Assembly: GCA_905116865.2 (NCBI GenBank)
Contig: CAJHNH020006890.1
Span: 1,209,559 to 1,273,558, forward strand
Direction: 5' to 3'
From: Candidula unifasciata
Taxonomy: Eukaryota; Mollusca; Gastropoda; Stylommatophora; Geomitridae
DNA: 64,000 nt
Shown piece by piece: positions 33,265-44,089 of this stretch. Made by a program: the position numbers and the translations under genes. The notes below the pieces were generated by a model. It was not told where the DNA came from and searched no databases. It saw only the letters and a program-made list of their open reading frames with translations. How positions within the stretch are numbered: position 1 is the first letter of the stretch; each line of letters begins with the position of its first letter.

Positions 33265-34860
33265 GAAACAGGAAAAAAGAGGTGTTACTAGATTCATTGT
33301 TTTCCTCAGGATGTTATGGAGACACATCCAGTGAAACTTTTGAACAGTCAGGAACTGTTTTCAGTTCATTACAAACATTGCAAGCTACTGAATCACTGCA
33401 GCCATTCTATAGTCCAACATCCCCATCATACTACAGCAACACTGCCTCACAGGCTGTTGCTTCACCAGCAACCATTACAGTAGAACAGCTGATGGACAGA
33501 TCTGAAAAACTGCAACAATCTTTGGCAGCCTTTAGTAAATCAGCTTCTAGGACTTTTTTTTAAGTCATCAAGGCAGGCTGTAGAAAAGAAAGCTATGGAA
33601 TCACCAATCTATAGTCCCACATCATCATCATATTCTATCAACAGTTTGTCAGAAACAGCTGTTCTACCAGTGACCATTACTCTAGAGCAAGCAGAAATAT
33701 CTCAAAGATTGCAAAAGTCTTCAGCAGACTTTGGTAAATCAGTCTCTGGGTCTTTTTTTGAGTCACCAAGGCACTCTGTAGCAATGAAAGCTACTGAATC
33801 ACCACAGTCAATGTACATCCCAATATCAGCATCACACATCAGCAGGCGTGACTCGTGGTGTGCTTCTCCATCACCAGCTGATACATTACATCCAATGGAA
33901 CAGTCTGAAGTCTTGCATTCCACAGCCTTCAGCAAATCATCTTCTCAGGTTTCATTGAAGTCACCAAGGCAGTCAAGAGTTTCTACTACATCATCAGCAT
34001 TTGATAAATCATTTTCTTCAGAAGGCTGTTGGGATAATAAATATGATTCTTCACTCTCAATTGCAAGATCTGCATCTGTATGTTGTGAAGAAATGGATAC
34101 AGAATCAACACCTGTAAAAGCATTATTAGCTTCACCGGATAGAGTAATAGACAAAGATTCCTCAGCAGATTTTCCAGAAGCACTAGGAAAATCAGAATTG
34201 GTCTTTTCAGGCTATGATCTACAACAAATGCCAACACATCGCAGGCTTACATCTGACCTACATTCTGAATCTGACACAACGCAATCTGTTGCAGAGGAAG
34301 AAGAGATGAATTACATGCACTCTTTGATATTTAGAGAAAATTATGGTGAAGATAAAGAGCACATCAGTAAAATATCAGCTATGGTACATGATTCTGGAAT
34401 TTGGAATGCCATATCACAAAAGAGTGAACCATTAACTAGGATGTCTGAAGATGAAGAAGCAGATGATGATTTTAGCACCATGACAGAATTACATAGCAGT
34501 TTTAGAAATAAAGTCACTAAACAGTCTGCTTTTATAAATGATTCTGGAACTTGGGATGCCTTTTCACAAAGGAATGAATCATCAACCAGAGTATTGGATG
34601 ATGAAAGAGCAGCTGAAGATTCGAAAATCGGGCATCACTTTGGATGTTTGATGGATTATAGTTCTAAAGAGAAAGTCAGTAAAGAGTCAGCTATGACTAA
34701 TGATGTTGAAACTTTGGATGCCAACTCACAAAGCAGGGAACCATCAGACAGGATGAAGATGAAACCGCTTCAGGCCATTTTTGGTGTTAGCTGTATTAGG
34801 ACACACAAAAATCGCCTGCATTTGGAAGACCTTGTTGAGCTGCTAGAATATCAAACAGAA
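33265..34860 (+). CDS. Exon 9: large Ser/Thr-rich repeat exon, with a one-base frameshift at a T8 run
   Basis: Acceptor at 33263-33264, donor GTAAGT at 34861. Two internal repeat sets are visible. Set 1 (units beginning near 33384, 33592 and 33790, about 66-69 codons) shares ATESPQ, YSPTS, ATITVEQ, LQKS and FGKS. Set 2 (near 34376, 34527 and 34686, about 50 codons) shares SA..NDSGTWDA and SQ..EPS.R. A run of eight T at 33553-33560 is followed at once by TAA (33561-33563) in the incoming frame. Removing one T restores the reading seen in the second repeat unit (SFFESPR) and 432 further open codons lead to the conserved end. So this is a sequencing error, a recent mutation or slippage; it cannot be told which. 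The last codons (LEDLVELLEYQTE) begin the PARP4-like C-terminal domain. Confidence 0.8.
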
Positions 34861-35075
34861 GTAAGTACAGCCTTACTTTGGTTTTTTTCTTCTATTTCTC
34901 AAGTTCTCTTTTCTTGACCCTTTCTCATCATGTTGTTATTATAACTCCTTCTTTGTTTGTCACAGAGTGCTGTTATTTTGACCTGTCTGAGTCCAAAGAT
35001 TTTAAAAAAAACTGTAATTAACCAATCACAGAACCTGAAAGCAATTTGAAGTAAAAACTATTTGAGATCATGTGT

Positions 35076-35261
35076 CTTTCCCATGGCAATTTATGGATTC
35101 CTTCCCATGGCAACCTATGGATTCTTTCCCATGGCAACTTATGGATTCTTTCCCATGGCAACTTATAGATTCTTTCCCATGGCAACTTATGGATTCTTTC
35201 CCATGGCAACTTATGGATTCTTTCCCTTGGCAACTTATGGATTCTTTCCCATGGCAACTTT
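35076..35261. repeat. 24-bp minisatellite, about 7.7 copies (intron 9)
   Basis: Unit CCCATGGCAACTTATGGATT then CTTT. Being a multiple of three, it stays open as MATYGFFP in one frame and as a different octapeptide on the other strand. Confidence 0.95.
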
Positions 35262-35339
35262 TGAACTGAAATGCAACAGAAAAATTCTTAGAAAGCCTTG
35301 GACCAAAAGAAAGAAAAACACTGATATCCTACATGATCT

Positions 35340-35600
35340 TAACCTCAAGAAATTTGGCTCATAAACAGCATTCTGTCCAGAAAGCTGGGGTATTATGGCC
35401 ATGCTAAACGCTATGGCCGTCTGAAGAGAACGGTAATGGTGGGTGCAGTTTCTGGAAAATGAAACAGAAGCCAGCCTACACAAACGTGGATACAAGACAT
35501 TAAAAATGCTTCGGCAATGAAAGCACATAGGGTTGAACAACTGGCTAGTAAAACACAGACTTGTGGGTGTGACATGACGAAAGTGACATTCTTTCAAGGA
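35340..35600 (+). mobile_element. LINE ORF2 C-terminal fragment
   Basis: Plus strand KAGYYGHAKRYGRLKRTVMV then TWIQDIKNASAM and QLASKT, the 'fGHv.R...LeKtimlG...R.Wl.DI' pattern. Confidence 0.6.
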
Positions 35601-35779
35601 CCTGCTGGCTGAGGATTATGAAATTAACAAATATTTAGTAATCAACAAGGGCCTTAATTATGAATGACTGTAGTTAAGGTCCTAGCTAAAAGTCAGTTCC
35701 AACAACCCAAACTGTGATTGTGAATTTCAGTGATAGAGTAAGCTGAGGAACTCTTCTATGCCAGGCATGAGGTATGACA

Positions 35780-35930
35780 CCAAACTCAGATTTGTTGTAG
35801 AACTATCGGTGGGTGATGTGGTCAACAACTTGCCAGCCACATTTACTTCCCAATATATCAATGGAACCCATTTAAGGCTGGGTCAACATCGAAGCCATCC
35901 TTGACAAATTTTGGACCCATCAAAGATGCA
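35780..35930 (-). mobile_element. SINE S4 fragment
   Basis: 'gggtgatgtggtcaacaacttgcc' and 'cccatttaaggctgggtc' match 32070-32160. Confidence 0.5.
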
Positions 35931-35959
35931 GACTGCTGGGCATGGAGAGTGAGAACAAA

Positions 35960-36200
35960 AAAGTTAGTTGTGTATCCTTTACAGGACGTTGCAGAACCAC
36001 CCCTAGCATTTGTTGTTGTTGCTGTTTTAGTTTTTCTAAGCAGATTTTATGTTCTGTAGTTTGCTATTGCTTTCTGAATGGCCAGCTCTCAGTATCATTG
36101 TTGCAACCAATGCAAGACAAATCATTTGCAGCTGGGATCAAACATGGCACCCTGGCATTACAAAGCGCGTTCGCAACGCCCAAACCACAAAATTTGACAG
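35960..36200 (-). mobile_element. SINE S2 copy
   Basis: Minus strand matches 30600-30866 and 13868-14110, with B-box-like TGTTTGATCCC. Confidence 0.6.
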
Positions 36201-36201
36201 A

Positions 36202-36530
36202 GACTGAGAAGCAGCAATGAAATTCATAATCTAAGTAAATGTCGTTGATTACCAACATCATGACAGCTAATAGACTGAAATGGTTGGGACATATAGAGAG
36301 AATACCAGATGGCAGAGAGGCAAAAATTGTGCACACAAGATAATTTAATGGCTTTGACAGACCAAGAAGACAGTGGATAGATAATATCCAGCCAGACCTA
36401 CCAATACTTCGAGTCACCAACGGAAAAGAGAAAGCTATTCACAGAGATCAATAGAGGTGGATGATATCTGCAGCAATGAACTTCAAGGGCTCAGAATGCT
36501 GAGGAAGATGAGCAGAAGGAGAAGAAATGT
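36202..36530 (+). mobile_element. Family B LINE 3' end
   Basis: Homologous to 52820-53130: MTANRLKWLGHIERI (shift-corrected), then 'aatatccagccagacctacc', 'gatgatatctgcag' and 'gggctcagaatgctga', ending in an AAG-rich tail. Confidence 0.65.
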
Positions 36531-36960
36531 GATGTTGACCACATCATGCATTAATTCATTCAGTACTCAAGCAACACAAATCTCCATGTGTTTCTTCAGT
36601 TCTACTTATGTTAAATATTGTTCCCAACTTCTAGGGATAAATCAGATTTTTACCCAAACCTGACTCATCCAGTTGTTACCTTAACTTCTTTACCATGTTA
36701 TTATCAACTCACTTTGATCTTAACATTTATTAGTTAAGTCTGAACTGTCTGTAAGTGAAGAAACGAGAGAAATGTCTGGGAAACAACTGGTGTCAACAAG
36801 GCAAAGAAGGTAGAGCTATATTGAACATTTCATGAGAATAGGTAGGTATAAAATCACTAAATATTCACTGAAATGACAAAAAGTGAGAGAAGCAGATAGT
36901 TCTAGACTGGGTTCCACACATGATATCGTAATGATTGTAAAGGATAGAAGAGTATGAAGG
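36530..36960. other. Intron 9, no recognised feature
   Basis: Nothing supported. Confidence 0.3.
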
Positions 36961-36967
36961 ACTAGAC

Positions 36968-39457
36968 TGTGAGCCTATGTGGCGTACAAGGGGAGGATAG
37001 GTGATCCTATGTGGCGTACAAGGGCAGGATGGTGATCCTATGTGGCATACAAGAGCAGGATGGTGAGCCTATATGGCGTACAAGGGGAGGATAGGTGATC
37101 CTATGTGGCGTACAAGGGCAGGATGGTGAGCCTATGTGGCATACAAGGGGAGGATAGGTGAGCCTATGTGGCATACAATGGGAGGATAAGTGAGCCTATG
37201 TGGCATACAAGGGGAGGATAGGTGAGCCTATGTGGCGTACAAGGGCAGGATGGTGAGCCTATGTGGCATACAAGGGGAGGATAGGTGATCCTATGTGGCA
37301 TACAAGGGAAGGATAGGTGATCCTATGTGGCATTCAAGGGCAGGATGGTGAGCCTATGTGGCATACAAGGGGAGGATAGATGATCCTATGTGGCATACAA
37401 GGGGAGGATAAGTGAGCCTATGTGGCATACAAGGGGAGGATAGGTGAGCCTATGTGGCGTACAAGGGCAGGATGGTGAGCCTATGTGGCATACAAGGGGA
37501 GGATAGGTGAGCTTATGTGGCGTACAAGTGGAGGATAGGTGAGCTTATGTGGCATACAATGGGAGGATAGGTGAGCCTATGTGGCGTACAAGGGGAGGAT
37601 AGGTGAGCCTATGTGGCATACAAGTGGAGGATAGGTGAGCTTATGTGGCGTACAATGGGAGGATAGGTGAGCCTATGTGGCGTACAAGTGGAGGATAGGT
37701 GAGCTTATGTGGCGTACAAGTGGAGGATAGGTGAGCTTATGTGGGGTACAAGTGGAGGATAGGTGAGCCTATGTGGTGTACAAGTGGAGGATAGGTGAGC
37801 CTATGTGGTGTACAAGTGGAGGATAGGTGAGCCTTTGTGGTGTACAAGTGGAGGATAGGTGAGCTTATGTGGCATACAAGGGGAGGATAAGTGAGCCTAT
37901 GTGGCGTACAAGGGAAGGATAGGTGAGCCTATGTGGGGTACAAGTGGAGGATAGGTGAGCTTATGTGGGGTACAAGGGGAGGATAGGTGAGCTTATGTGG
38001 CGTACAAGTGGAGGATAGGTGAGCCTATGTGGCATACAAGTGGAGGATAGGTGAGCTTATGTGGCGTACAAGGGGAGGATAGGTGAGCTTATGTGGCATA
38101 CAAGTGGAGGATAGGTGAGCTTATGTGGCGTACAAGGGGAGGATAGGTGAGCTTATGTGGCATACAAGTGGAGGATAGGTGAGCTTATGTGGGGTACAAG
38201 GGGAGGATAGGTGTGCTTATGTGGCGTAAAAGTGGAGGATAGGTGAGCTTATGTGGGGTACAAGGGGAGGATAGGTGAGCTTATGTGGGGTACAAGGGGA
38301 GGATAGGTGAGCTTATGTGGGGTACAAGGGGAGGATAGGTGAGCTTATGTGGGGTACAAGGGGAGGATAGGTGAGCTTATGTGGGGTACAAGTGGAGGAT
38401 AGGTGAGCTTATGTGGCATACAAGGGTAGGATAGGTGAGCCTATGTGGCATACAAGTGGAGGATAGGTGAGCTTATGTGGCGTAAAAGTGGAGGATAGGT
38501 GAGCTTATGTGGGGTACAAGGGGAGGATAGGTGAGCTTATGTGGGGTACAAGGGGAGGATAGGTGAGCTTATGTGGGGTACAAGGGGAGGATAGGTGAGC
38601 CTATGTGGCATACAAGTGGAGGATAGGTGAGCCTATGTGGCATACAAGTGGAGGATAGGTGAGCTTATGTGGCGTACAAGGGGAGGATAGGTGTGCTTAT
38701 GTGGCATACAAGTGGAGGATAGGTGAGCTTATGTGGGGTACAAGGGGAGGATAGGTGTGCTTATGTGGCATACAAGTGGAGGATAGGTGAGCTTATGTGG
38801 CATACAAGTGGAGGATAGGTGAGCTTATGTGGCATACAAGTGGAGGATAGGTGAGCTTATGTGGCATACAAGGGGAGGATAGGTGAGCTTATGTGGCATA
38901 CAAGTGGAGGATAGGTGAGCTTATGTGGCGTACAAGGGGAGGATAGGTGAGCTTATGTGGCATACAAGTGGAGGATAGGTGAGCTTATGTGGCATACAAG
39001 GGGAGGATAGGTGTGCCTATGGGGCATACAAGGGGAGGATAGGTGTGCCTATGGGGCATACAAGGGCAGGATAGGTGAGCTTATGTGGCATACAAGGGGA
39101 GGATAGGTGTGCCTATGGGGCATACAAGGGGAGGATGGTGAGCCTATGTGGCATACAAGTGGAGGATAGGTGAGCTTATGTGGCATACAAGGGGAGGTTA
39201 GATGTGCCTATGGGGCATACAAGGGGAGGATAGGTGTGCCTATGGGGCATACAAGGGGAGGATAGGTGAGCTTATGTGGCATACAAGGGGAGGATAGGTG
39301 TGCCTATGGGGCATACAAGGGGAGGATAGGTGTGCCTATGGGGCATACAAGGGGAGGATAGGTGAGCTTATGTGGCGTACAAGGGGAGGATAGGTGTGCC
39401 TATGGGGCATACAAGGGGAGGATAGGTGTGCCTATGGGGCATACAAGGGCAGGATAG
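36968..39457. repeat. 32-bp minisatellite, about 78 copies (intron 9)
   Basis: Unit GTGAGCCTATGTGGCATACA then AGGGGAGGATAG. Three zones: mixed 31/32-bp units with GATCC/GAGCC (36968-37500), GAGCTTATGTGG units (37500-38990), and GTGTGCCTATGGGGC units (39010-39450). Confidence 0.97.
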
Positions 39458-39499
39458 GATGATGATGAGGATCAACTGTCAGGGATACAATTAAGTTAT

Positions 39500-39690
39500 T
39501 AAACATAACATAACCCTTGATCCATTAGGGTCATGGAGGTGTTTTGACAGAGGCACTGCACACACAAACCTGCCATCTTTCTCTGTCTTCTGCTTGTTGA
39601 ACAAGTGTATGATAAGTTTGCCCTGTCCATGTCTTGATGTTGCAATTCAGGTTCTTCTTTGCCCTCCTCTTCTTTGAACCCCCTTTTCCC
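39500..39690 (-). mobile_element. LINE ORF2 C-terminal fragment
   Basis: Minus strand resembles the end of ORF2 (WTGQTYHTLVQQAEDRERWQ). It is followed upstream on that strand by a poly-C/poly-A tract (39698-39733). Confidence 0.5.
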
Positions 39691-39702
39691 CAAGTTTTTT
39701 TT

Positions 39703-39734
<32 letters not shown>

Positions 39735-39735
<1 letters not shown>

Positions 39736-40373
39736 GTACAGTCTTTGCAATTAAATCATGTCTCAAGCTATGTAGCGATCTTTCACCACTGCTAAGAGAG
39801 ACTCCTGATGTCCTGAAAATGTTTTTATATTTGTCTCTGACATATTTGTTAGTTTTATGTTCTAAAAAAACTCATTTGTAAAATTCTTCGAAATCCTGAA
39901 TCCTCATTTCCACAGTGAGAGAGAGTCGAACTCTCACCTCCGTCTAAGCAGATCAAAGATTTGGCCACATCAGTTTCTGATTATCACTGTTTAGGTTATC
40001 ACTTTTTAATGTTGATGTTTGGATTTTTTTTTCTACACATGAACGCATGTGTTTGTGTTCTGCCTTTTTGAGAGCTCAAATATATAATAATTTTACACCC
40101 GCCTTGCAGGCCAGTCAACGTTTCTAGGCAGGCTGTTTTGACCCATAATTTGCCCATCCATGGTCTAGAGCTATTTATGTTTACCATGTTTTCAAATGTT
40201 ACAGATTTAGGACTAGCCATTATCACTTGTGGTGGACAAACAGTAACAACAGTAATGCAAATACATGTAGTTTTGTATATTTGAAATGCGTGCGGTAGAT
40301 TGACACAGGAAGTGCTCTCCTACCAGTTTTCTTTGTCTAGTGACCTTGACCTATGTTTGTCTTGCGTTTTTAG
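39735..40373. other. Intron 9, 3' part
   Basis: No recognised feature before exon 10. Confidence 0.3.
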
Positions 40374-40473
40374 GTTGGCTCTTGGGAATTAAAGAGTGAA
40401 TTGGATGAACTACTTGGCATTGACAGTAATCAATGTTTGAACATCCTTTTGTCAAGTGGGCTCAGCTCACTTG
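40374..40473 (+). CDS. Exon 10: PARP4/VWA5-type C-terminal domain, first part
   Basis: Acceptor TTTTTAG ending at 40373, donor GTAAGT at 40474; 100 nt, phase 0 to 1. Residues 910-943. VGSWELKSELDELLGI matches the family pattern in which a short 'dG.W.L...L...L' helix follows a Leu-rich segment (in human PARP4 the equivalent runs through FWKLTPELGLIL). The end SSGLSSLG corresponds to a turn before the long hydrophobic helix in exon 11. It lies 5.5 kb after exon 9, beyond the 32-bp array. Confidence 0.82.
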
Positions 40474-40514
40474 GTAAGTATTCATAAGTTTTAGAATCTG
40501 GAAATTATTTGAAA

Positions 40515-40600
40515 TTCTTCCTCTTCTTCTTTTTCTTCTTCCTTTTCTTCTTCTTCTTCTTCTTCTTCTTCTTCTTCTTCTTCTTCTTCTCGTTCTTCTT
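40515..40600. repeat. (TTC)n microsatellite
   Basis: Interrupted TTC run starting about 40 bp after exon 10; probably the tail of an R1-like repeat, because 'ctgcattcatcc' follows it. Confidence 0.9.
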
Positions 40601-40789
40601 CTGCATTCATCCAAGGAAGTAAATGCATTATGGCCATTTACAGCGTAGCTGTGATATCTGTGCCTTTCAACTGACAATTCCGTCTTTTTTAGGCATTTGT
40701 TGCCCAATCTAGCCTTCCCAGCAAAGTAATTCTCTTGGTATATATTAACATGTTGGAGAACTTTTATTTTCTACAGATTTAGTTCTACT

Positions 40790-41030
40790 AGATTATATTC
40801 CTCATCAATATTCTCATGTAGCAGATTCTTTGCAGAATGTCTCTCTTCACAGCAGGCCAAAACGCCACTTGATCAGCAGGCCAGTTGCCTGCCGTGGGAA
40901 CTTTAATGCATGGAATCTCTTTGATATCCTCTAACCATTGTTATGGTGGTTGACCTCTACCTCTTCTTCCAGGAACTATACCCTTCATCATTGTTTTTTC
41001 CAATCCATTCAGTCCTCCACCATCTCTACA
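40790..41030 (-). mobile_element. LINE ORF2 C-terminal fragment
   Basis: Minus strand LEKTMMKGIVPGRRGRGQ then WLEDIKEIP and PADQVAFWPAV, a decayed 'LEKtiMlG...R.R..W..DI' tail. Confidence 0.55.
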
Positions 41031-41104
41031 GCAAAGATTGGCAGCACAAGATCCTCTCATACGTGTGGATCTTTTTCGTCTCTCATGTGAAATTTTTAAG
41101 TTTT

Positions 41105-41420
41105 TGAAAAATAATACTGTTTATGAGCTAACCCGATATTCAGATCATGCATAATGTCAGTATTATAACACTTTCCATCTTTCATCGTGTGCGTAATATG
41201 GCTGAAATATTTTACTTTCCGAGACAATACTGTTTATGAGCCAATCCCTATCTATATTTAGATCATTAAGAATGTCAGTATTACTGTTTAACACTTTATG
41301 CCCCTCATCTTGTGTTTAGTATGGCTGAAATATTTCTGTTTCTAAGAAACAGTACTGTTTATGAGCCAGTCCCTCTTTATATTTAGATCATGAAGATGTC
41401 AGTATTATACATATATATAT
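41105..41420. repeat. About 120-bp tandem repeat, 2.5 copies (intron 10)
   Basis: TACTGTTTATGAGC recurs at about 41115, 41228 and 41353, each followed by 'cagatcat' or 'tagatcat', 'atgtcagtatta' and, in the first two units, 'atggctgaaatatt'. It abuts the acceptor of exon 11. Confidence 0.8.
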
Positions 41421-41442
41421 AATATTGTGCATTATTTTGCAG

Positions 41443-41777
41443 GAAAATATGCAGCTGAAGACATTAAACAGCTCGTAGCCACACTTCTAGTATTGTATTC
41501 AGTGATGGAACTGTTCTTACCAGAATATTTCCCCCTTGGTGGATCATCAGCTCGAGAGTTCCCAGCATCCGGCATCTGCTTTGAACAAATTTTATCAGAC
41601 AATCTGTTGTTCAGTGGTTGTGGGAATTCATTTCCACAAATACTGACAGCCATTCAGACAGCTTTTATGTTTTGTTTGAAGATGGAAAAGAAGCATCCGG
41701 TTGTTTATTCAACTCTAGAACTAGGAACCAGTTGGTTGAATGTAACTACTGCCTTTATGCAGTCTGATGTAGAATAA
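41443..41777 (+). CDS. Exon 11 (last): PARP4/VWA5-type C-terminal domain and stop
   Basis: Acceptor TTTTGCAG ending at 41442; 335 nt including the TAA at 41775-41777. Residues 943-1053. It reads IKQLVATLLVLYSVMELF, then a loop, FPQILTAIQTAFMFCLK and finally HPVVYSTLELGTSWLNVTT. This is the signature of the vault-binding end of PARP4: a hydrophobic 'L.ATmLVLQ.I' helix, 'ai..A..W......yP', and 'LELG..W..a' just before the stop. A Cys/Gly loop (about residues 970-1000) is longer than I expect for PARP4. The stop overlaps an AATAAA. Confidence 0.85.
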
Positions 41778-41778
41778 A
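41773..41778 (+). terminator. Candidate polyadenylation signal overlapping the stop codon
   Basis: AATAAA is formed by GAA-TAA-A at the stop. No other AATAAA occurs before the LINE at 42052; a variant TATAAA lies near 41852. The following 270 bp are strongly AT-rich, as expected of a 3' UTR. A signal sitting on the stop would give an extremely short UTR, so the real site may be the downstream variant. Confidence 0.3.
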
Positions 41779-42050
41779 TATTTTCAAAGTCGACTTCTAA
41801 TTCTTGCCTTATGCTGAACTACACTGGTGCAGTATATTTTTTAAATATTATAAACTGTTTTTTTTTTGGATTTAAAAAAGAAGTATATTAGATTAATTAT
41901 TTAGATTTATTGTTACTGTTAGCGAGAGTAATTTAAATATTATATTTTTAATGATTTTAATGCAGTCTTTTGTTAAGTAACTACTTCACTTATCTTTGAA
42001 TTATCCTTGTTACCTGCTAGAAGTAAAAGGAGTTTTTAATTAGCTTAATT
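41779..42050 (+). other. Probable 3' UTR and flank
   Basis: AT-rich unique-looking sequence between the gene's stop and the (CTT)n tail of the minus-strand LINE. No ORF or repeat is recognised. Confidence 0.4.
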
Positions 42051-42051
42051 T

Positions 42052-43890
42052 TTTTCTTCTTCTTCTTCTTCTTCTTCTCTTCCACCTTTTACCTCATCGA
42101 AGTGTCGGGGAAAGGGGGGGGGGGGTATAAATGGCATCTGTGCAACTTCTGTTTCGTCGAAAGCCTATCTGTGCTTCTGAAAGTTGATACTCTATCAATG
42201 GTCTCAGCCTTTTTTTAATGATCTTAGCAATCATTTTCCCAGTGTGACTGAGAAGTGATATTCCTCTGTAATTAGTACATTCCCTCTTACTTTCTTTATT
42301 TTTCCACAGCGGGACAATGTCAGCAGTCTGCCAATCTGATGGTGTTTCTTGATTTTCTCATGCCACCTGAAATATTCTCTTTAACCATATTGCTCCTGTT
42401 TCTCCTGCTGCCTTGATGGCCTCAGCTGGTAGATTATCAATACCTGTCGCCTTTAGTCTAGGGGCAGTTCGAATGACATATTTTACTTCATCCAATAATA
42501 TACCTGGTTCTAGTTCCTCTGCCGTTATTTCCGAGTTGTTTTTATGTTCTTCCCTGCTTTTATCTGATTTATTGCAGCTAAGTAATGCTTCAAAGTAATT
42601 ACTCCACCTTGCTAAAATTTTGGTAGGTTTTATTAAAGGTTGGCCAACTTCATCATTTATAATTTCTGTTGGGCATTCCTGTTTCTCATGCCTTTGATTT
42701 TTTTTGTAGTAGTTTTTCACTGCTGTTCTTTCTTCTTCAGTCAGCTTGCTTCCAAACTTTTCTCATGAATCTCTTTTTGCTTGTCTGATAGTTCTATTTA
42801 CTTCTCTTCTAATTATCCTGTATGTTATGTAATCCTCTTCTGTTCTGCTCCTCAGCCAAATGCCATAAGCTTTCTTTTTATTGCTCAAAATTCTTCTTAT
42901 TTCTTCAGACCACCATGTTGAGAGCTTATGCCCTATGTTACCTTTCCTTTTAGTTCCACATATTTCTTGGGCTATTTTCATAGTAGTTTCTCTGAAATTC
43001 AACCATTCTGTATTTACCCCAAGAGTGTTTTGTGGAAGCTGTTCATAATTTTCCTGTAATTTTTGCTGAAACGCTCGCCTATTTCCCTCACACTCTAGTT
43101 CTTTCCATTTCATTATGTCACTTTTATTACATTTCTTTTTTTTGTTTGATAACTTATCTTGACTTTTCTGTCAAGTATCACCATCCTATGGTCTGTATCT
43201 AAACTCACATTTGGTATAACTCTCGCATCTGTAACTTCATGAAAGTCTCTTTTTCTCGTCAAGATGTAATCAATCTGACTCTTGGTATATGGATCATTCC
43301 ATTTATACCATGTAAAAACTTGTGAAGCTCTATGTTGAAAGAAGGTGTTGGTAATAACAAGGTCATGTTGTGCACATATATCCAACAGTCTTTCGCCATT
43401 TTCATTTCTAATGCTGCTGTCTCCATAATTGCCTAGGTATCTTGTAAATGTTCTTCTGTCTCGTCCTGCCTTACCGTTAAAATCACCCATCATGATCAGT
43501 TTCTCGTTATTATCTATCTTACAAATTTCATCAGCCAAGTCCTCAAAGAATTGATCTAAATCCTCCTCACTGTAATTTCCATTGCACGGAGCATATATCT
43601 GAAAAAACACCTCCGAACTATTTCCTACAGGTAATTTCAAACTTATAATTCTTTCCAAGATGTAGTTAACTTCAAGTATATTTTTTGTAGTTTCGGGATC
43701 GATGACAAATCCTACTCCATGCTTTGCACGTTGCATTTCCTCTACTCCCGATTGTATCAAAACGTAATTTTTGTGTAGTTTCTTCATTCCTCGTCCTTTC
43801 ATTCTCACTTCTGATAAGCCTAATACTTTAACATTATATTTCTCCATTAATTCTATCACTTGTTCTTCTTTATTGCCCCATCAACATATA
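42052..43890 (-). mobile_element. Non-LTR retrotransposon with endonuclease and part of RT
   Basis: Minus strand. 43113-43859 encodes an AP-endonuclease-like domain, open for 248 codons: KVLGLSEVRMKGRGM, MGDFNGKAG, SQIDYIL and SLDTDHRMV, matching the E, D-x-N, and D-H catalytic motifs. After one frameshift comes a linker (KWKELECEGNRRAFQQKL, WWSEEIRRI) and then the RT start (KATGIDNLPAEAIKAAG, NYRGISLLS, QIGFRRNRSCTDAIY). It then jumps to a (GAA)n tail at 42052-42076, so the RT palm and C-terminus are deleted. The 5' end is truncated near 43890. Confidence 0.82.
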
Positions 43891-44089
43891 TTTTTTTTCT
43901 TGATGTGTTTAACTTTGTTTACAACTAGACAAGAGTGACTTTATTAACTTGTTTGTAATTTTTATTTGTTATCTTATCAGTTGTTCCCAATAGAGAGAGA
44001 GATGTGGTTTTTTATTTTTTAATCAGTGCTAGAAACATGGACAGATAAGAAGGCCAATATCTGATTTTGGATTGTCACCTTTCCATCTT

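Larger units (their letters stand above)
4310..41777 (+). other. Host gene locus, 3' part: eleven exons, 14-3-3/TPR-like + ubiquitin-like + PARP4-type C-terminus
   Basis: Eleven exons join with consistent phases (0, 1, 1, 1, 1, 1, 1, 1, 0, 1 at the ten junctions), all with AG acceptors and GT donors. Corrected for one extra T in exon 9 they give 1053 residues and a stop at 41775-41777. The first exon opens with an acceptor and no start codon, so the amino end and promoter lie upstream of the window. Visible order: helical 14-3-3/TPR-like segment (about 1-115), ubiquitin-like domain (132-208), acidic cassettes with P-stalk-like motifs (213-377), Ser/Thr-rich repeats (about 379-880), PARP4/VWA5-type C-terminal domain (about 895-1053). 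Introns run from 654 bp to 7.2 kb and hold seven minisatellites. PARP4 is the vault-associated PARP, and in it this kind of C-terminus binds the major vault protein. Vault or ubiquitin-linked scaffolding is inference. No PARP catalytic, VIT or vWA domain is visible here; these could lie upstream. Confidence 0.85.

Noticed and set aside
35062..35364. 100-codon ORF with MATYGFFP repeats
   Set aside because: 24-bp intronic minisatellite followed by a LINE tail.
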